A stretch of DNA of 64,000 bases, taken from Leucosporidium creatinivorum (taxonomy: Eukaryota > Basidiomycota > Microbotryomycetes > Leucosporidiales > Leucosporidiaceae). Location: positions 248,001 through 312,000 of the forward strand of contig BCKL01000009.1 in NCBI GenBank assembly GCA_001600635.1. The letters are read 5' to 3'. This document shows, piece after piece, positions 36,226 to 48,535 of this stretch. Under the pieces are notes generated by a model. That model was not told the origin of the DNA. It saw nothing but the letters and a program-made list of their open reading frames with translations, and made no database searches. Positions within the stretch are counted from its first letter, which is position 1; each line of letters begins with the position of its first letter. A program made the position numbers and the translations under genes.

Positions 36226-36873
36226 GGTGTAGAACAGCGAGCAAGGCTGAGACGGGCTTCCAAAGCAGCTTGATATTCCTGTACCGAGTTGTAGGTACCC
36301 CGAGAGCGGCGGGAGCGGGTCGAAGCGAGACGAAAGATGGGGAGAGAGGCAAGCTGGGAGAGGCGAGACTCGAGCTGCCTGAGCTTGGAAAAAAGGTGTC
36401 GAGCTGTAGGGCTAAGGACGACCAGGCAGATTCAATTGTATCTCTACATCCTTTCGCTGCTCTGTGGTGTCCCAGGAAGCGTCTGCTCTCGTGCAGACCT
36501 TCGCCGAACTCGAGTCCGAGCTTCGCGACAGTTTGTCGCTGCTTGAAGCAATTGGTCGGTGCCGAGTCTGCTACAATCAGCGACGAGGAAGCTAATGGAC
36601 TCTCTGCTGACCGGGCAGCTGTGCAGGAGCCCAGCAGACTTGCTTTCCCTGCGGTCACGTGCTCGGCGCGTCGCTGCAGACCAGTGAATGAGCTACATAA
36701 GCTGGGAGGAGTCTGCCCGACGGTCCAAACTTGCTCCGAGTACCCTCAGCACACCTACAGACTCAAAATACATCTTCGCCAGCCGCTAGCTCCCTTCGGC
36801 TTTCAAGCTGTGCTCTTTCTCTTCCTGCCAATCTCCTCGACTACACTTCAGCAGAGCGCACCTTTCGCCTGCC
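36226..36873. other. Intergenic, divergent promoters of F-box gene and chitin synthase
   Basis: About 650 bp with no coding signal. Open frames across it overlap the chitin synthase start in a different frame. No repeat or TATA-like element noted with confidence. Confidence 0.45.
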
Positions 36874-39800
36874 ATGGTCTATCAGCCTACACGAGGCGCT
36901 GGAGACCCCTACGATGACTCGGGCTACACCTCACCACCTCCGCGCTCAGCTTATGACCGTGACGCCGGGATTCGCTCCGTCAATCTCGCACCTGCAGCAG
37001 AGGACGACCGCCCGCCTTCGTTCCATTCACATCATGATGGCTACACGCCCGCGCCTGCTGGAGAACACTACTCCTACGCCGCTCCGCCGCTCAGAACGGG
37101 CTTCAGTCAACAAGCACCTCAATTCAACCTCAGCAACGACGACAATGACTACAGGGACGTGAGGTTGGAGCAGCCATACCAAGCTCAAGCCGAAGCAGAT
37201 TTGGAGCTGCATCTCGGCACGGCTTACATGGACAACGGCGGTCGGAGCTCAGTCGTCTACCGCGACTCGGACCGCCAGGTTCGCGCTGGTGGAGCAGGCG
37301 TCTACACCGAGATGGGAGGCGACGAGGAGGACGAGGATGACGGTGTGGACAAGTTTGAGGATTCGTTCGAGGGCCCTGGCGACTGGGACGAGAAACGCGC
37401 GCCGACCGAAGAAGATGGACTCGCTTCTCCTGCTATCTCGTTCATCGGCGGCTTCGGTGCACCTCCTACGGTGAGTAGAGAGCTTATCAAATCTTCCGCT
37501 TTCCACGCCGCTGGCTGACCCCTCATCTCGACCCCAGACCGCCATCCTTCGGCGCAACCTTACCAACCGAAGGGTCAAGCTCACGGCCGGCAACCTCATT
37601 CTCGACTGCGCTGTCCCGACTCGTCTTCTCGGATTCCTCCCCCGCAAGAGCGAGGACGAATTCAAGCTCACTCGCTACACGGCCATCACCTGCGGCGTGA
37701 GTTCGGCCGTCCTCCCCCGTCGCTGCTGCTTCGTCGACGAGATGCTGACTCGCTACATCACAGCCCGAGGACTTCAACAAGAAGAACTACATCCTTCGAC
37801 ATACCATCTCGCATCGCCAGACCGAGCTCCTCATCGTCGTCACTCTTTACAACGAGAACGAGACTCTCTTCTGCCGCACCATGCACGGCATCATGAAGAA
37901 CATTGCACAGCTATGCAAGAGGAAGAAGTCGCAGACCTGGGGAGACTATGGATGGAAAAGTAAGTCGAGCAAGTCGAGTCGTCGGCGAAGAAGCTGACCC
38001 TCTCTCCTCCTTGCAGAGATCGTCGTCTGCATTGTCGCTGATGGTCGCAAGGCCATCCACCCGCGTGTGCTCGACTGGTGAAGCATTTCGCTGCCTGTGC
38101 GCCCTCCGCTCGTTGCTGACGTTGCCATCTCACAGTCTCGCCGCGCTCGGCGTCTATCAAGAAGGCCTCGCGACCAACAAGATCGACGACAACGACGTCC
38201 AGGCTCATCTCTACGAGTACACTACTCAAATGAGCATCACCGCCGACCTCAAGTTCCAGTCGATGGAGAAGGGCATCACGCCCATTCAGACGATGTTCTT
38301 GCTCAAGGAGAAGAAGTGGGTGATCTCTCGCCGAGCCGCTTGCCTCGTGCTGACCTTCGCTCATCGTCACAGCGCCAAGAAGCTCAACTCTCACCGCTGG
38401 GCTCTCGAGGCTCTCGCCCCTCAGCTCGACCCGAATGTCGTGTAAGCCGTCCCTCCCATTCTCCCTAGCGCCGAAGCTGACCCTCGCCGTTCGCAGCATG
38501 CTCATCGACGCCGGCACGAAGCCTGGCGACAAGTCGCTCTACCATCTTTGGAAGGCCTTCGACCAAGACAGCAACGTTGGTGGAGCGGCAGGCGAGATCA
38601 GCGTGATGAAGGGCAAGATGTGGACCGGCCTCCTCAACCCGCTCGTCGCGGCTCAGAACTTCGAGTACAAGATCTCCAGTGAGCTTGATGCCTCCTCCTC
38701 CTCCTCAGTCTCACTAACCCTGATCGAACAGACATCCTCGACAAGCCCCTCGAGTCCATCTGCGGCTACATCGGAGTCCTCCCTGGCGCATTCTCGGCGT
38801 ATCGTTGGCGCGCTCTGCAGAATGATGAGCTCGGCTTCGGTCCCCTCGCCTCGTACTTCAAGGGGGAGCATTTGGCTGGATACGACGCCGACGTCTTCAC
38901 TAGCAACATGTACCTCGCCGTACGTGTCGAGGCCGTCTGAGAGCCGAAGCCGAGCTGACCCTCTTCAAATCGCAGGAGGACCGCATCCTCTGCTGGGAAA
39001 TCGTCGCCAAGCGAGGGGAGTCTTGGGTACTCAAGTACATCAAGGTGAGCCTCCGCGCTCATCTCATCACTGCCCGCCCGCCGCTGACCGCTTCCCTTCT
39101 CGATAGTCCGCCCAAGGAGAGACCGACGTCCCCGACACCATCGCCGAGTTCATCTCGCAGCGTCGTCGTTGGCTCAATGGATCCTTCTTCGCCTCAACCT
39201 ATGCCCTCACCCATACGATGCAGATCTTCGGAAGCGCCCATTCGAAGAGGAAGAAGATCGTCCTCCTCCTTCAGGCCGTCTACAACGCGACGACTCTGCT
39301 GTTCGCCTGGCTCGGTCTCGGAAATTACTACATCTTCCTCATGGTGCGTGTTTCGGCTCCAGTAGTCGGCTCCTTCGACCTAAAAGCAAGAGGCTGACCG
39401 CTTCCGCCTCCTCCGTCCGCGCTTACTTAGGTCCTCACCACGTCGCTCGAGGATCCCACCTTCAAGCTCAAGCACATCGACATCGCCAACACTGTCGTCC
39501 AGTCAGTCTACATGGGCACCATCATAGCCAGCTTCCTCGTCTCCATGGGCAACCGTCCGAAGGCGAACCGCTGGAAGTACATGGTCATCATGTGCGCTCT
39601 GCTCCTTCCTTCACTCCCTAATTCAGCTGATCCGGACTACCTACAGGATCCTTCTCGCCCTCACTACCGCCTACATGGTGAGCTTGACTCGGTCGCTCTC
39701 GGCGATCACGTTCTGACGCCTCTCTCGCAGATTGGAGCCGCCATCTTCTGTGTCTTTCGAGCCGCGCAAGCCATGGGCGAGTCGGCCATCTTCGCCCAGA

Positions 39801-40775
39801 TCATCATCTCCCTTTTGTCGACTTACGGGGCTTACGTCGTCGCCTCCATCCTCCACTGCGATCCCTGGCACCTCGTCACCTGTTTCGCTCAATACCTCCT
39901 CTTCGCTCCCATCTACGTCAATCTTCTCACGACATTTGCATTTTCGAATCTGCACGACTTCAGCTGGGGCACCAAAGAGCAGACGACGGCGGAAATCGAC
40001 CTCGGAGTGACCAAGAAGGTCGGCAAGGATACGGTCGACATGACCCTCCCCGCCGACCAGACCGATATCGACGCGGCCTACGACCTCTCCCTCCACTCGC
40101 TCAAGACTCGACCGATGATTGTCCCGCCGGCTCAGTCGCAGAAGGCGAAGGAGGAGGCTATTGCAGACAAGTACGCCAGCACTCGCACTAATGTCCTGCT
40201 TCTTTGGGTACTCTCGAACGTATGTAGCAGACTCTGGACGCTCGAGTCTACCTAGCTCACCTCCTCACTGCCGCAGGCCCTCTTGGTCACGACCATCCTC
40301 AAAGGCGATTACGCCAACACCTTCTCCAACGGCGGAGGTAACGGCCGTACCCAAATCTGTACGATCCTGCTCATCTACTCATGGCCGGACCTTCACTGAC
40401 CCTCGCTGTACCCTCCAGACCTCCTCATCGTCCTCGTCTTTGTCGCCCTCAGTGAGTTTCGCACTTCCCTTCTCCTCGGCGCAGAGCTGTCGGGCTTCTG
40501 GCTGACTCGTTCTACCTCCAGTGTCCCTCGTCCGCTTCATCGGCTCCACCGCCTACGTTATCGACCGCCTCATCCGCGTCCTCGGCGGCAAGTTCGTCTC
40601 GCACTTCGGCACTCGCAAGATTCCCACCGCCAAGGGCGCCACCAGCGGCCGTGTCGTCGGTCGAGGTGTTGGTCGTCAACAAGGAAGCGAGAGCGAGTCG
40701 GAGAAGGAGAAGAGGGAGATCGAGGAGGAGGAGGAAGTACAGCTGTCGGCGGGGGAGGAGAGGTCGAGGAGGTAG
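36874..40775 (+). CDS. Chitin synthase (division 1, class I-III type)
   Basis: Sixteen exons with consistent phases, 995 residues: 36874-37470, 37538-37696, 37764-37959, 38017-38077, 38136-38315, 38373-38441, 38497-38678, 38732-38919, 38976-39044, 39107-39343, 39431-39591, 39647-39677, 39731-40219, 40277-40358, 40419-40451, 40522-40775. It polymerises UDP-GlcNAc to chitin at the plasma membrane. After an acidic Tyr/Asp-rich head come the N-terminal domain ([20 protein letters not shown]) and the family-2 glycosyltransferase motifs: [62 protein letters not shown] and the catalytic QRRRWLNGS. Six to seven C-terminal membrane helices follow. The tail is strongly acidic/basic and cytosolic. Exon 12 is only 31 nt and exon 15 only 33 nt. 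Confidence 0.93.
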
Positions 40776-41202
40776 ACGACTGGTCTCGTCGCTTCTCAAG
40801 GGCAGTACTATTTGTTACATAATCTCGCACGCAGGATGCTATTCTTTCGCTTTCGCTTTCCTCCCCCTCGTTTTACCTGTCCCTTATTCTTAGTCGGCGT
40901 CGACCGCCCCTCGGAATGAATCAAAGCAAGTCTTCGCTGTGCGCTCGATTCTGACTAGCAAGCGATGCGAAGAGCTCTGTGCTTTTGATCTGTCTAGCTT
41001 GCAGCTATCTCAACTCCGTCCTATACCGTGAGCGCCCGTCGCCCAGCCCTCGCCCTCTCGGCGCCGACCTATCCCGTCGCGAAGGCCGCCTCGCCAGCTC
41101 GTACTGTTCTGAACCACCGAGCTCTGCTTCATCTCTGAATGGTGATATGCTGTGGAGCGGAAGCGGAAGGTCAGGTGCGGGTCCTCGCGGGATCGAAGCT
41201 CG
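40776..41202. other. Intergenic, convergent 3' ends
   Basis: About 430 bp between the chitin synthase stop and the stop of the leftward unknown membrane protein. Presumably 3' UTRs; nothing else seen. Confidence 0.45.
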
Positions 41203-42709
41203 TCAACCGCACCTAATTCCTCGGCGGAGCTGTCCCAGAGCGAGCAAGAGCTGCTGATGCCTCCGTTCGTGTATATCGGGCTTCCTACAGTCTATCCGCA
41301 GTGTCGAGTAGTCACTGGATGGTCGAAGGGCGTAGTAGGAGACCCAGCCGCCGAGAAGAGTGGAGAGGACGAAGGCGGCGAGCATAAGGAGGGAAAGCCA
41401 GGTCCTGTAGGTGGTTGATCTCAGCATGGGATCGAGAGAAAGATGATGGTACAGCTCACAAATTGTTGGCGGTATCCTCCGAGATCTGGACGGTGAGTAC
41501 CGCGACTTGGCCGTCGATTCTGAGAACGCCGAATCGGTCAGCGAGGCAAAGGCCGAGCTTCAAAGGTAAGCGCACCCGACCGCATGGTTGATCGCTACTC
41601 CATTGACATTCAGTCCCGCCTCAAGGAATCCGGAGGCCATCTCGACGGTGGTCAAGTAGATGGTGCCCGACGTCGGCGAAGTGGTCCCGCTCAGAACGGT
41701 CGCGTTACCCGCTACGTCGTCTCTGTGGGTTGGCAGAGAGGTCAGCGAGGTATCCGAGTGAGATCCACATTCGACTTGCCGTCCCAAGTCATAGCTGGAG
41801 GGCAAAGCACCGGTCAGCGTTGGATTTCGGCGAAGCGTGGCGCGAAGGAGCGACTTACCCATTTTCGATAATGTCGTGATACATGGAAATGTTGTGCTCA
41901 TTACTCGCGGCGAGTACTGTGGCTCCTCGGTCTTCTTGGTCGCCCTGAAACCAGTAGCTGCAGGGAAGGATTAGCCTGAGTCAATGTCGAGGCAGGAGCA
42001 AGCGACCGCACCGAACATGACTGCCACCCACTAGACTCTCCCAGCAAGCTCCCGCGTGGTCTGGGAGACCATATGCCCACCTGTAGACTGTGACAGAGGA
42101 TTAGTGCCGAGCTCGGACCAATGAGCGCCGAGCAAGTATGGTCGCCGAGCGAGCAAAGGCGCCGAGAAAGACGAACGACCGCTTTGATTCCCTGCGAAAC
42201 AGCTGGTCAGCTCGAAGGCACGGTTCTGAAAATCCCTGTAACTCACGATAGCCATTCCCATCGCCTGTAGAGCAACACAGTGTCAGCTCAGTCTCGCCGC
42301 TTCATCTCCGAAAGTTGACTGACCGAGGTTCGCCTGCTGTGGCCCCCCAGCATGCAGTCCCAGACACTCGTTTGCATACCCGAGCGAGCTGCACGTAGGT
42401 CGAGTTAGCTCCGTAGAGCACAGCTTCGTCGCTCCGCTGTCTAGCAGCAGCGCCGGGCGACGTACTTGAGCCAATCCTGCAGCACTCTCTCCTTCCGAAG
42501 CTCTCGGCTCGACTGAGCGGATACCTGTCGTGCAACTCGTCAGCGACTCTTCCGTCTGCGAATGTAGCCCAACTCACAACAACATTGAGCGGCTCAGCTT
42601 GAGCAGTCAGCCAGCTCCCGTTGCCGAGTCGAGGATCGGCGAAGTCTGCTTCGAAAGCTGCTCTCGCCAGCTGTAACGACAGCAGTGGTAGCAGCAGGGC
42701 GAGCAACAT
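41203..42709 (-). CDS. Secreted/type I membrane protein of a conserved basidiomycete family, function unknown
   Basis: A highly split gene of about ten small exons. A signal peptide (MLLALLLPLLSLQLARA) is followed by FEADFADPRLGNGSWL, SLGYANECLGLHAGGPQQ then ANLGDGNGYRNQS, ACWESLVGGSH, YWFQGDQEDRGATVLAAS, ENGYDLGRDDVAGNATVL, a Thr/Ser stretch with GLNVNGVAINHAVG, and DGQVAVLTVQISEDTANN. One C-terminal membrane helix (WLSLLMLAAFVLSTLLGGWV) and a basic tail complete it. One intron has a GC donor (CG/GCAAGT, acceptor CCCACAG, branch CTGACC). The blocks CLGLH, GDGNG, WES-x-GG and NGYDLGRD recall a family of predicted secreted proteins common in red yeasts, from memory; no function is known to me. 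Confidence 0.6.
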
Positions 42710-43024
42710 GCTCGAGACGTCGCCGTGAGAACGCAAACTCGAAGGGACGACCCGTTCGGGCCCCCTTCGTCGCCTCGGAGCTGGGGGACCACAGGAGAGC
42801 AGTTGTTGGCCGGAGAAGGGTGAGCTGTAGCTGAGTAGGAGCGGGAGCAGCGAGCACTCGATGTCTCCAATTGAGCAAGACTGATTCGAGACGTGGTCGA
42901 AGCCGAGCCGAAAGCAACGCCGAGCAGCGCCGTAGCACTCTAGCGCGCCGAATCAAAGACATTAGGGTGTACTGCAGGTAAAGGTAACGAAAGGAGATAT
43001 ACAGGGAGCGGTAGTGCCCGAAGC

Positions 43025-44538
43025 TTAGATCTTGCTCTTGATCCACGAGGTGAGCGAGGCGATCTCGGTCCACTTGTCGTCTCCAGGCTGCTCGGCGAGG
43101 ATGGTCAGCTCTGAGCAGGGAAGAGAAGGCAGAGAAGATCGAGGGAGACTCGCCTCGTTGTGCATCTCGTGCTGTAGTGGGGTGACGATCAGGGTCAGCT
43201 AGCGGTCAGCCTGTAGGGTGAGAGGAGGGAAACTCACGTAGAAGCCTGTAGTGGAAAGCATGGGTCAGCCTTGACACAGAGAGATGCAAGTGACGGTCTG
43301 CTTACCTTCGAAGCTCTTGAAGGTAGCGTCCTTGCCGTCAGCCTTGATCTTGTCGACGAACTCGGCCGAAGCGAGATGGTCGGTGACCTGCGACGAGCAA
43401 CGGTCAGAGAGGGATGCCGGCAAGGCCCTCGCACGCACTCACCTTGTCACCAGTTCCATGCACAACGAGGAGAGGGAGGTTGGCAGGCCAGTTCTTGTAG
43501 TCCTTGGTCATGAGAGCCTCTCCCTGATCGCCGAAGTCGAGGTCAGCGGCGTCGAGCAAGAGCGTGAAAAGAGAGACTCACACCGAGGAGCATATCAGCG
43601 ACACCCTTGAACGTTCCCTTCTGCACGCAGAGAGGGTCCTCAGAGTACGCCTTCTGGATCTCGGGGTCGCGGCAGACGTCCTGCGAAGGGAAGAGGGTCA
43701 GCGCCGAGCCGGTCGATGAAGGTTTAAGGAGCGGATGCACCGCAGGCTTGACCTCGGCGGCAACGTTGAGCTTGGGGAGCAGAGATCCGAGGATCGAGCC
43801 GGCCTTCACGACGAGCAAGGGAGTCTTGACGGCCTTGGTCTGGCGAAGGAGCGGCGATGAAGCGAGCACTCCCCTAATCTTCTCGAGGCCGGGAAGGGCG
43901 GGAGAGCGGGTAGGGAAAGCGAGTGCGAGTCCTCCTCCCATCGAGTGGCCGAAGAGGTAGAGGGGAACGCCGGGGTGGAGGAGAGCCGCCTGCTCGATGG
44001 CCCAGGAAATGTCGCCGAGCTGCTGAGCCCAGGAGGTCACACCTTGCGACTTGGTCCAAGCAGCAGTCTGTCCGAAGCCTGTGCAAGTGTCCGAATCAGT
44101 CTACTGCTCTGCTACAGCGAGCTATGTCCGCGAAAGCCGGGCAGCAGGCTCACCGCGCTGATCCCACGCGAAGACGGCGATGCCCTGCTCGGTGAACTTG
44201 GGAAAGACGCGGTCGTAGCGCCTGATGTGCTCGACGAAGCTGCAGTACGGTAGCGCAAGTCAGCGAGCTATACAAGTCGGCTCGGTCTGTCCGAGCCTGC
44301 TGGGGCGATCAACATCGACGATGACGGCGAACCTACCCGTGTACGAAGACCTGTAGGAGGGCAGAGGGTCTAGTGAGCTGACTGAACAACGCGAGAGCTC
44401 TTACAGCGCTCCGTGCCGCCTGGCTCGAACTGGAGCACTCACGACTTGAGCGACTGGAGCACCTGCAGGCGACCAGCTCTTGGTGAACATTTCGCAGCCA
44501 CCGGGTCCCGTCATCTTGTTCTCGCTAGTGGTTGCCAT
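43025..44538 (-). CDS. YJU3: Monoacylglycerol lipase (serine hydrolase, alpha/beta fold)
   Basis: Start at 44538 (MATTSENKMTGPGGCEMFTK), stop TAA at 43027-43025, about 310 residues in several exons. It releases fatty acid and glycerol from monoacylglycerol on lipid droplets or the ER. It has the oxyanion motif VFVHGF followed by EHIRRYDRVFPKF and VFAWDQRGFGQT, the nucleophile elbow YLFGHSMGGGLAL (Ser), and the acid/His end LLVVHGTGDKVTD and FYHEMHNE. The short C terminus EIASLTSWIKSKI also matches the family. Belongs to the same general lipid theme as the desaturase and citrate lyase, but is 12 kb away. Confidence 0.9.
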
Positions 44539-44829
44539 GCTGTCTTGCTTGGGGTGATGAGGAGAGACGAGCGAGCGGGGGGAAGGAGAGCCTGAAACGG
44601 GCGAGAGGGCGAGTTCCAAGTCTCCGTCGTTCGCGCGGACCTACCTGTAGTGAATGCATTGCTACTGAAGTAGACTATAGCTGAGCATGAGCTGCTACTT
44701 CTTACCAGCTGAGCTAGCATACAGAAAGCCGCCCTCGGCCACCGAGCTCAATAGTCACAGATCTCGGCAATTCCACACCATACAGCTGCTCTACACTATA
44801 AGAGAACCCAAACAGCGACGCTATGCACC

Positions 44830-47146
44830 TCAATCCCTCGCACGCTTGCGCGCAGGATCGTCCTTGCGGTCGTCGAGACCACGCTTCGCGCCCGCCTTGG
44901 CCGTCTCGAGGAAGGCGTCGACTCCGAAGGGATCGAGGGTGTCCTTCTCGAAGGCGACGGGTCTGTAGTGAGGCAAGGGTCAGCGAGAGTTAGCAGGAGA
45001 GTCAAGAGCGAGTCCACGCACCCATCGCGAACCTCGTTGGAATCGGCTCCCTCGAATCCACGACCCGCCACGCCGAGGCCGAACCGATCGTTCTGCATCG
45101 ACTTGCTGATGCCCTCCTCGAGGTTGACATCGTTGCCCTCGTCGTCGATGTTGGCGCCACGGGGCTTGTAGATGGCAGCGGCGGCCGACGAGCCCGAGAA
45201 AAGAGCCTTGTCGTAGAGGGCGTAGGAATCGTCGTCGCCGAAGGAGCCGGAGAGCTGCTCTTGGTTGAAGAGACGAGAGTCGAGCATCGAGTCCTTGGAC
45301 ATGGTGGGCTTGGCGAGACCGAGAGCGATCTTCTCGGAGATGTCGCGACCTTGGGCCCTGCGAAAGCGAAAAGACGAGGTCAGCGTCGATTCGAGCTCGA
45401 GAAGTCAGAGAACACTCACTTGGCCATCTCCTTTGCCCTCCGCTCAGTTCCCATGTTGGCCATCCCCATCTTCCTCTTGTTCTCGGCGTTCCTCTCCTTC
45501 CTGATGATATCGCGCTGCCTCGCCGCCTCCTCATCCTCCTCACTCCGCGCACCCTCATCCTCACTCGCCGCCTCGCTATCCGAATCACTGCCATAGCCCG
45601 CCAACGCACTAGGCATAGCGGCACCCCCAACCTCGCCCGCAGTGACCCTTGAAGGCCCACTTCCACTGGCGATTCCACTCCTCTCCTCCCTCGCGCGCTG
45701 GGCGAGCATCCGCAGGTTCTCCTCCTTGGCCTCCTTCTCCTTTTGCGCAATCTTCTGCTGCATGAGCGAGCGTTGTCGGACCTCCTCGCGAGCGTGTCGG
45801 TCGGCGACGTAGAGAGCCTCCGAGAATTGGGCGAAGCGATCATTGATCTGGATGTCTTGGAGACCACGACCGTCGGCGGCGAGACGCTTGTCGAGGGGAA
45901 TGGTGTATCCCTTGTTGTTCTGTGGACAGCGAGAAGGGTCAGCGAGCGTCGCGGGGGAAGGGGATTCGGCGCACCTTCCAGTTGGAGACGCAGGGAGGGA
46001 TCATCCAGTCCTTCTGCTCCTGGGCAGTGACCTTGCGAGGTGGACTGCGAAGGATGGGAGGAGGAGGAGAGCCGGGGCCCTTGGGAATCTTCTTGCCCTT
46101 GAACTTTGGCGGCTCGAGAGGATCCTCGACGACCTCGACCTGAGAGAGCGGTCAAGTCAGCGCGAGCGAAGAAGGCAGACGTGTCGAGAGCACGTACCAT
46201 CTTGATAATACGCTGCTTGGTTCCATCTCCCGTCGAAGGAGTATACCGCATGTAGGAGACGTCGCCTGCAAGCGCGACACCACCACCCGGGTCAGCGCGT
46301 TCTCCGCTCGGCAAGGTCAAGCTGATCCAACTCACCCTGGGTGTTGGGGACGTTCTTGGGCTGAGCGGCCTTGATCTTGCCGTTCACAAGCTTCTCCAGC
46401 GCCGCCTTAGTACGCTCAGCGGTCGACTGCACTTCCTCCTCCGACGGCCGCTCCATCAGCTGGTCCTTGATGTCGGTACGGTGAGCCATCGGCACGAGGT
46501 CCTTGAATTGCGACTGGACGGTCTTGCCATCACGGTGGCCTTGTTGGGCTGTAGAGTGGTCTCGGTCAGCTTGGCGAGCTGTACAAGCAGCAGCGAAAGA
46601 ACGAACCGATTGCGTCGTAGCGGACGTTGCCGTCACTGTCGACCTGCAGAGCGAGCGTGTTGCCGGAGCTTGACTGTGGGAGGGACAGAACATCAGTAAT
46701 TGTCTAGCTGAGCTCGAATGGGACACTGCATCTCCGCTCGCCGACCTCCCATCGCTCAACGCTAAGCCAGCTGCTCCCTCCGCGCTTCTCCAACGCCTCC
46801 ACCTGCAGCAGTACAGACATGAAGGAGATGTGAAGCTCACCTTGTTCTTCCGTCCCATCTCCAACGGGTACTGAGCGACATGGCACTCGGGGTAAGCTCC
46901 TCCATCTCCAAAGTCCTGTACCGTCTTTGGCCGCCAGGAGCGGCGCTGGCCGTAAGGAGGAATAGCCTGAGGGGCAGTAAGCGCCAACGAAGAGGTCGAC
47001 TGCTGGATTGTACTCGTCTCCTCGTCCTCGTCGACTGGGACAGTGTGGCGAGGCGCTGGCAGGCTGTGAGACAAGAGAGGCGCTTGTCAGCAGAGCTAAA
47101 AAGCTACAGAGCAGGTGAGAGCGTACGAAGAGAGAAGGGCGGCCAT
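44830..47146 (-). CDS. PRP45: Pre-mRNA-processing factor 45 (SNW/SKIP)
   Basis: The first exon is MAALLSS (from 47146); after an intron with GCTGACAAG the next reads LPAPRHTVPVDEDEE. The SNW signature is present: WRPKTVQDFGDGGAYPECHV, AQYPLEMGRK, then APPRK-type KVTAQEQKDWMIPPCVSNWK and NNKGYTIPLDKRLAADGRGL with DIQINDRFAQFSEALYVADR. A charged, Glu/Arg-rich helical tail follows (RQRSLMQQKIAQKEKEAKEE) and the end is DDPARKRARD, basic. The protein is a core subunit of the activated spliceosome (NTC-associated) and a transcription co-factor in animals. Length about 560 residues. Stop at 44832-44830. Confidence 0.92.
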
Positions 47147-47692
47147 TCTGTAGGTCGACTGATCCTGCTGGGGTGGCGAAGAGAAGACGAGGTAACGGCT
47201 GGAATACAAGAACCGACAGCGACGAGAGCGCGAGAAGGCGAGAGAGCGGAGGTTGCCTTCGTAGATGTCGCTCGAGCTGCTCGTAGGTCGCTCAAGCGGG
47301 TTGTGAGTACTTTCAGGTCCTGTGGCATACTCTACAGCCTTTTCTCGCTCTCTCTAGCTTCACGAGCTTGACTCGGCTTCACGAGCTGCTCGGCACTCGC
47401 CACGGCTGTAGCTCGTCGCAGAGGGATCGTCACGTGCTGGCGTTTGAAGAGGGGGGCACGTGCTGCTTTGATCCACTCCCTCTTCGCACGGCGGCCGCTC
47501 TCGTCTCCAGGCTGCTCGTCTACCTGGCTCGGCGCTGCTCGGCCAGGGCTCGGCTCTCTAGCTTCTGCTGCTCCTTGTACTGCGTTCAGCGTTTCATCTA
47601 TCGTGGTACAACAGAACAATCTACATCTAGGGTATCTAATCAGGTGGGTTATATCTTGTGCAGGGGCCCTCTGCGCCCGTCGTCTTCCTCGG

Positions 47693-48535
47693 TCAGTTCT
47701 GACCTCCCTCCTTCTCCAGCAGTTCCACCACAAACTCCCACTCGCCTTGCATGACCTCCCACAGTTCTTCATCCCCCATCTCCATCGCCACAGCATTAGC
47801 CCACAGTCCTCGCAGCACTGCCGCCCTCCTCATCGCCGCCGCGCAGAGCTCGGTCGAGCTGCCTTCGTGGGGGATGGGACTGCAGGCGTCGAGGAAGTGT
47901 TCCAGGGCGGCAGTGGAACGAAGAAGGATCCAGTTGTGTAGCAGTTGGAAGCCGAGTGTTGATGGCAGGGAGAGGTGGATGACGGGGAGCGAGGGAGTGG
48001 GCTCGGCGCTGAAAGGTTCTGCCGCCGCCGAGGTGAGGTTGTGGAAGAGCGGGGAGGCGAGGGCGAGGCTGAGGGAGTGGACGGGCACGAGAGAGCGTTG
48101 TTTTGTGTCGAGGAAGGTGATGGCGAGGAGATGGGTCGGTGGTGGGAGGTGCGAAGGGAGGGAGCAAGGCAGTCGACTCGGCAGGTCGTGGCAGTCGGCC
48201 GGGAGGAGGGGAGTGGTCGAGTTGCAGGCTTCGAGCAGTGATGGACCTGGGATAGACTGGTCAGTGACTGGCTCCGAGATGCTACATGAAACCCGCGGCT
48301 CACCTAGACGATGCAGAGTCGCGTAAAGGTACTCGAGGGGGATCTCGGCGAGCTCTCCTCCGAGCTGAAGATTTTGCGCACCATGCTGGAGATGAGCCGA
48401 CTTGGCGAGCGTTCGTGGGAGCTGTACTTTTGTGGATGGAGGTGCCCCCGACTCGCTGGAGATGGAGCTATTGCGAGTAAGACTGTCGAACAACGGAGAC
48501 GGGGAGCGCGAGGGCGAAGGAGACGAGGCATGCAT
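47693..48535 (-). CDS. Clp1-like (clampless1) developmental protein
   Basis: Two exons, 48535-48304 and 48246-47693, joined by a 57-nt intron (GTGAGCC to TATCCCAG with CACTGACC); 261 residues. After a Ser/Pro-rich head (MHASSPSPSRSPSPLFDSL) come ELAEIPLEYLYATLHRLGPS, LPSHLPPPTHLLAITFLDT, LVPVHSLSLALASPLF, LPVIHLSLPSTLGFQLLHNW and a C-terminal helix ELLEKEG. This resembles the fungal Clp1 family, needed for clamp formation in Coprinopsis and for dikaryon proliferation in Ustilago. The assignment rests on remembered motif pattern and is moderate. It could also be described as a BTB-like domain protein. Confidence 0.55.
   Translation of the reverse strand: MHASSPSPSRSPSPLFDSLTRNSSISSESGAPPSTKVQLPRTLAKSAHLQHGAQNLQLGGELAEIPLEYLYATLHRLGEPRVSCSISEPVTDQSIPGPSLLEACNSTTPLLPADCHDLPSRLPCSLPSHLPPPTHLLAITFLDTKQRSLVPVHSLSLALASPLFHNLTSAAAEPFSAEPTPSLPVIHLSLPSTLGFQLLHNWILLRSTAALEHFLDACSPIPHEGSSTELCAAAMRRAAVLRGLWANAVAMEMGDEELWEVMQGEWEFVVELLEKEGGQN

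Noticed and set aside
37891-38532. A 213-codon leftward frame across chitin synthase exons
   Set aside because: Crosses verified introns of chitin synthase and has no family signal.
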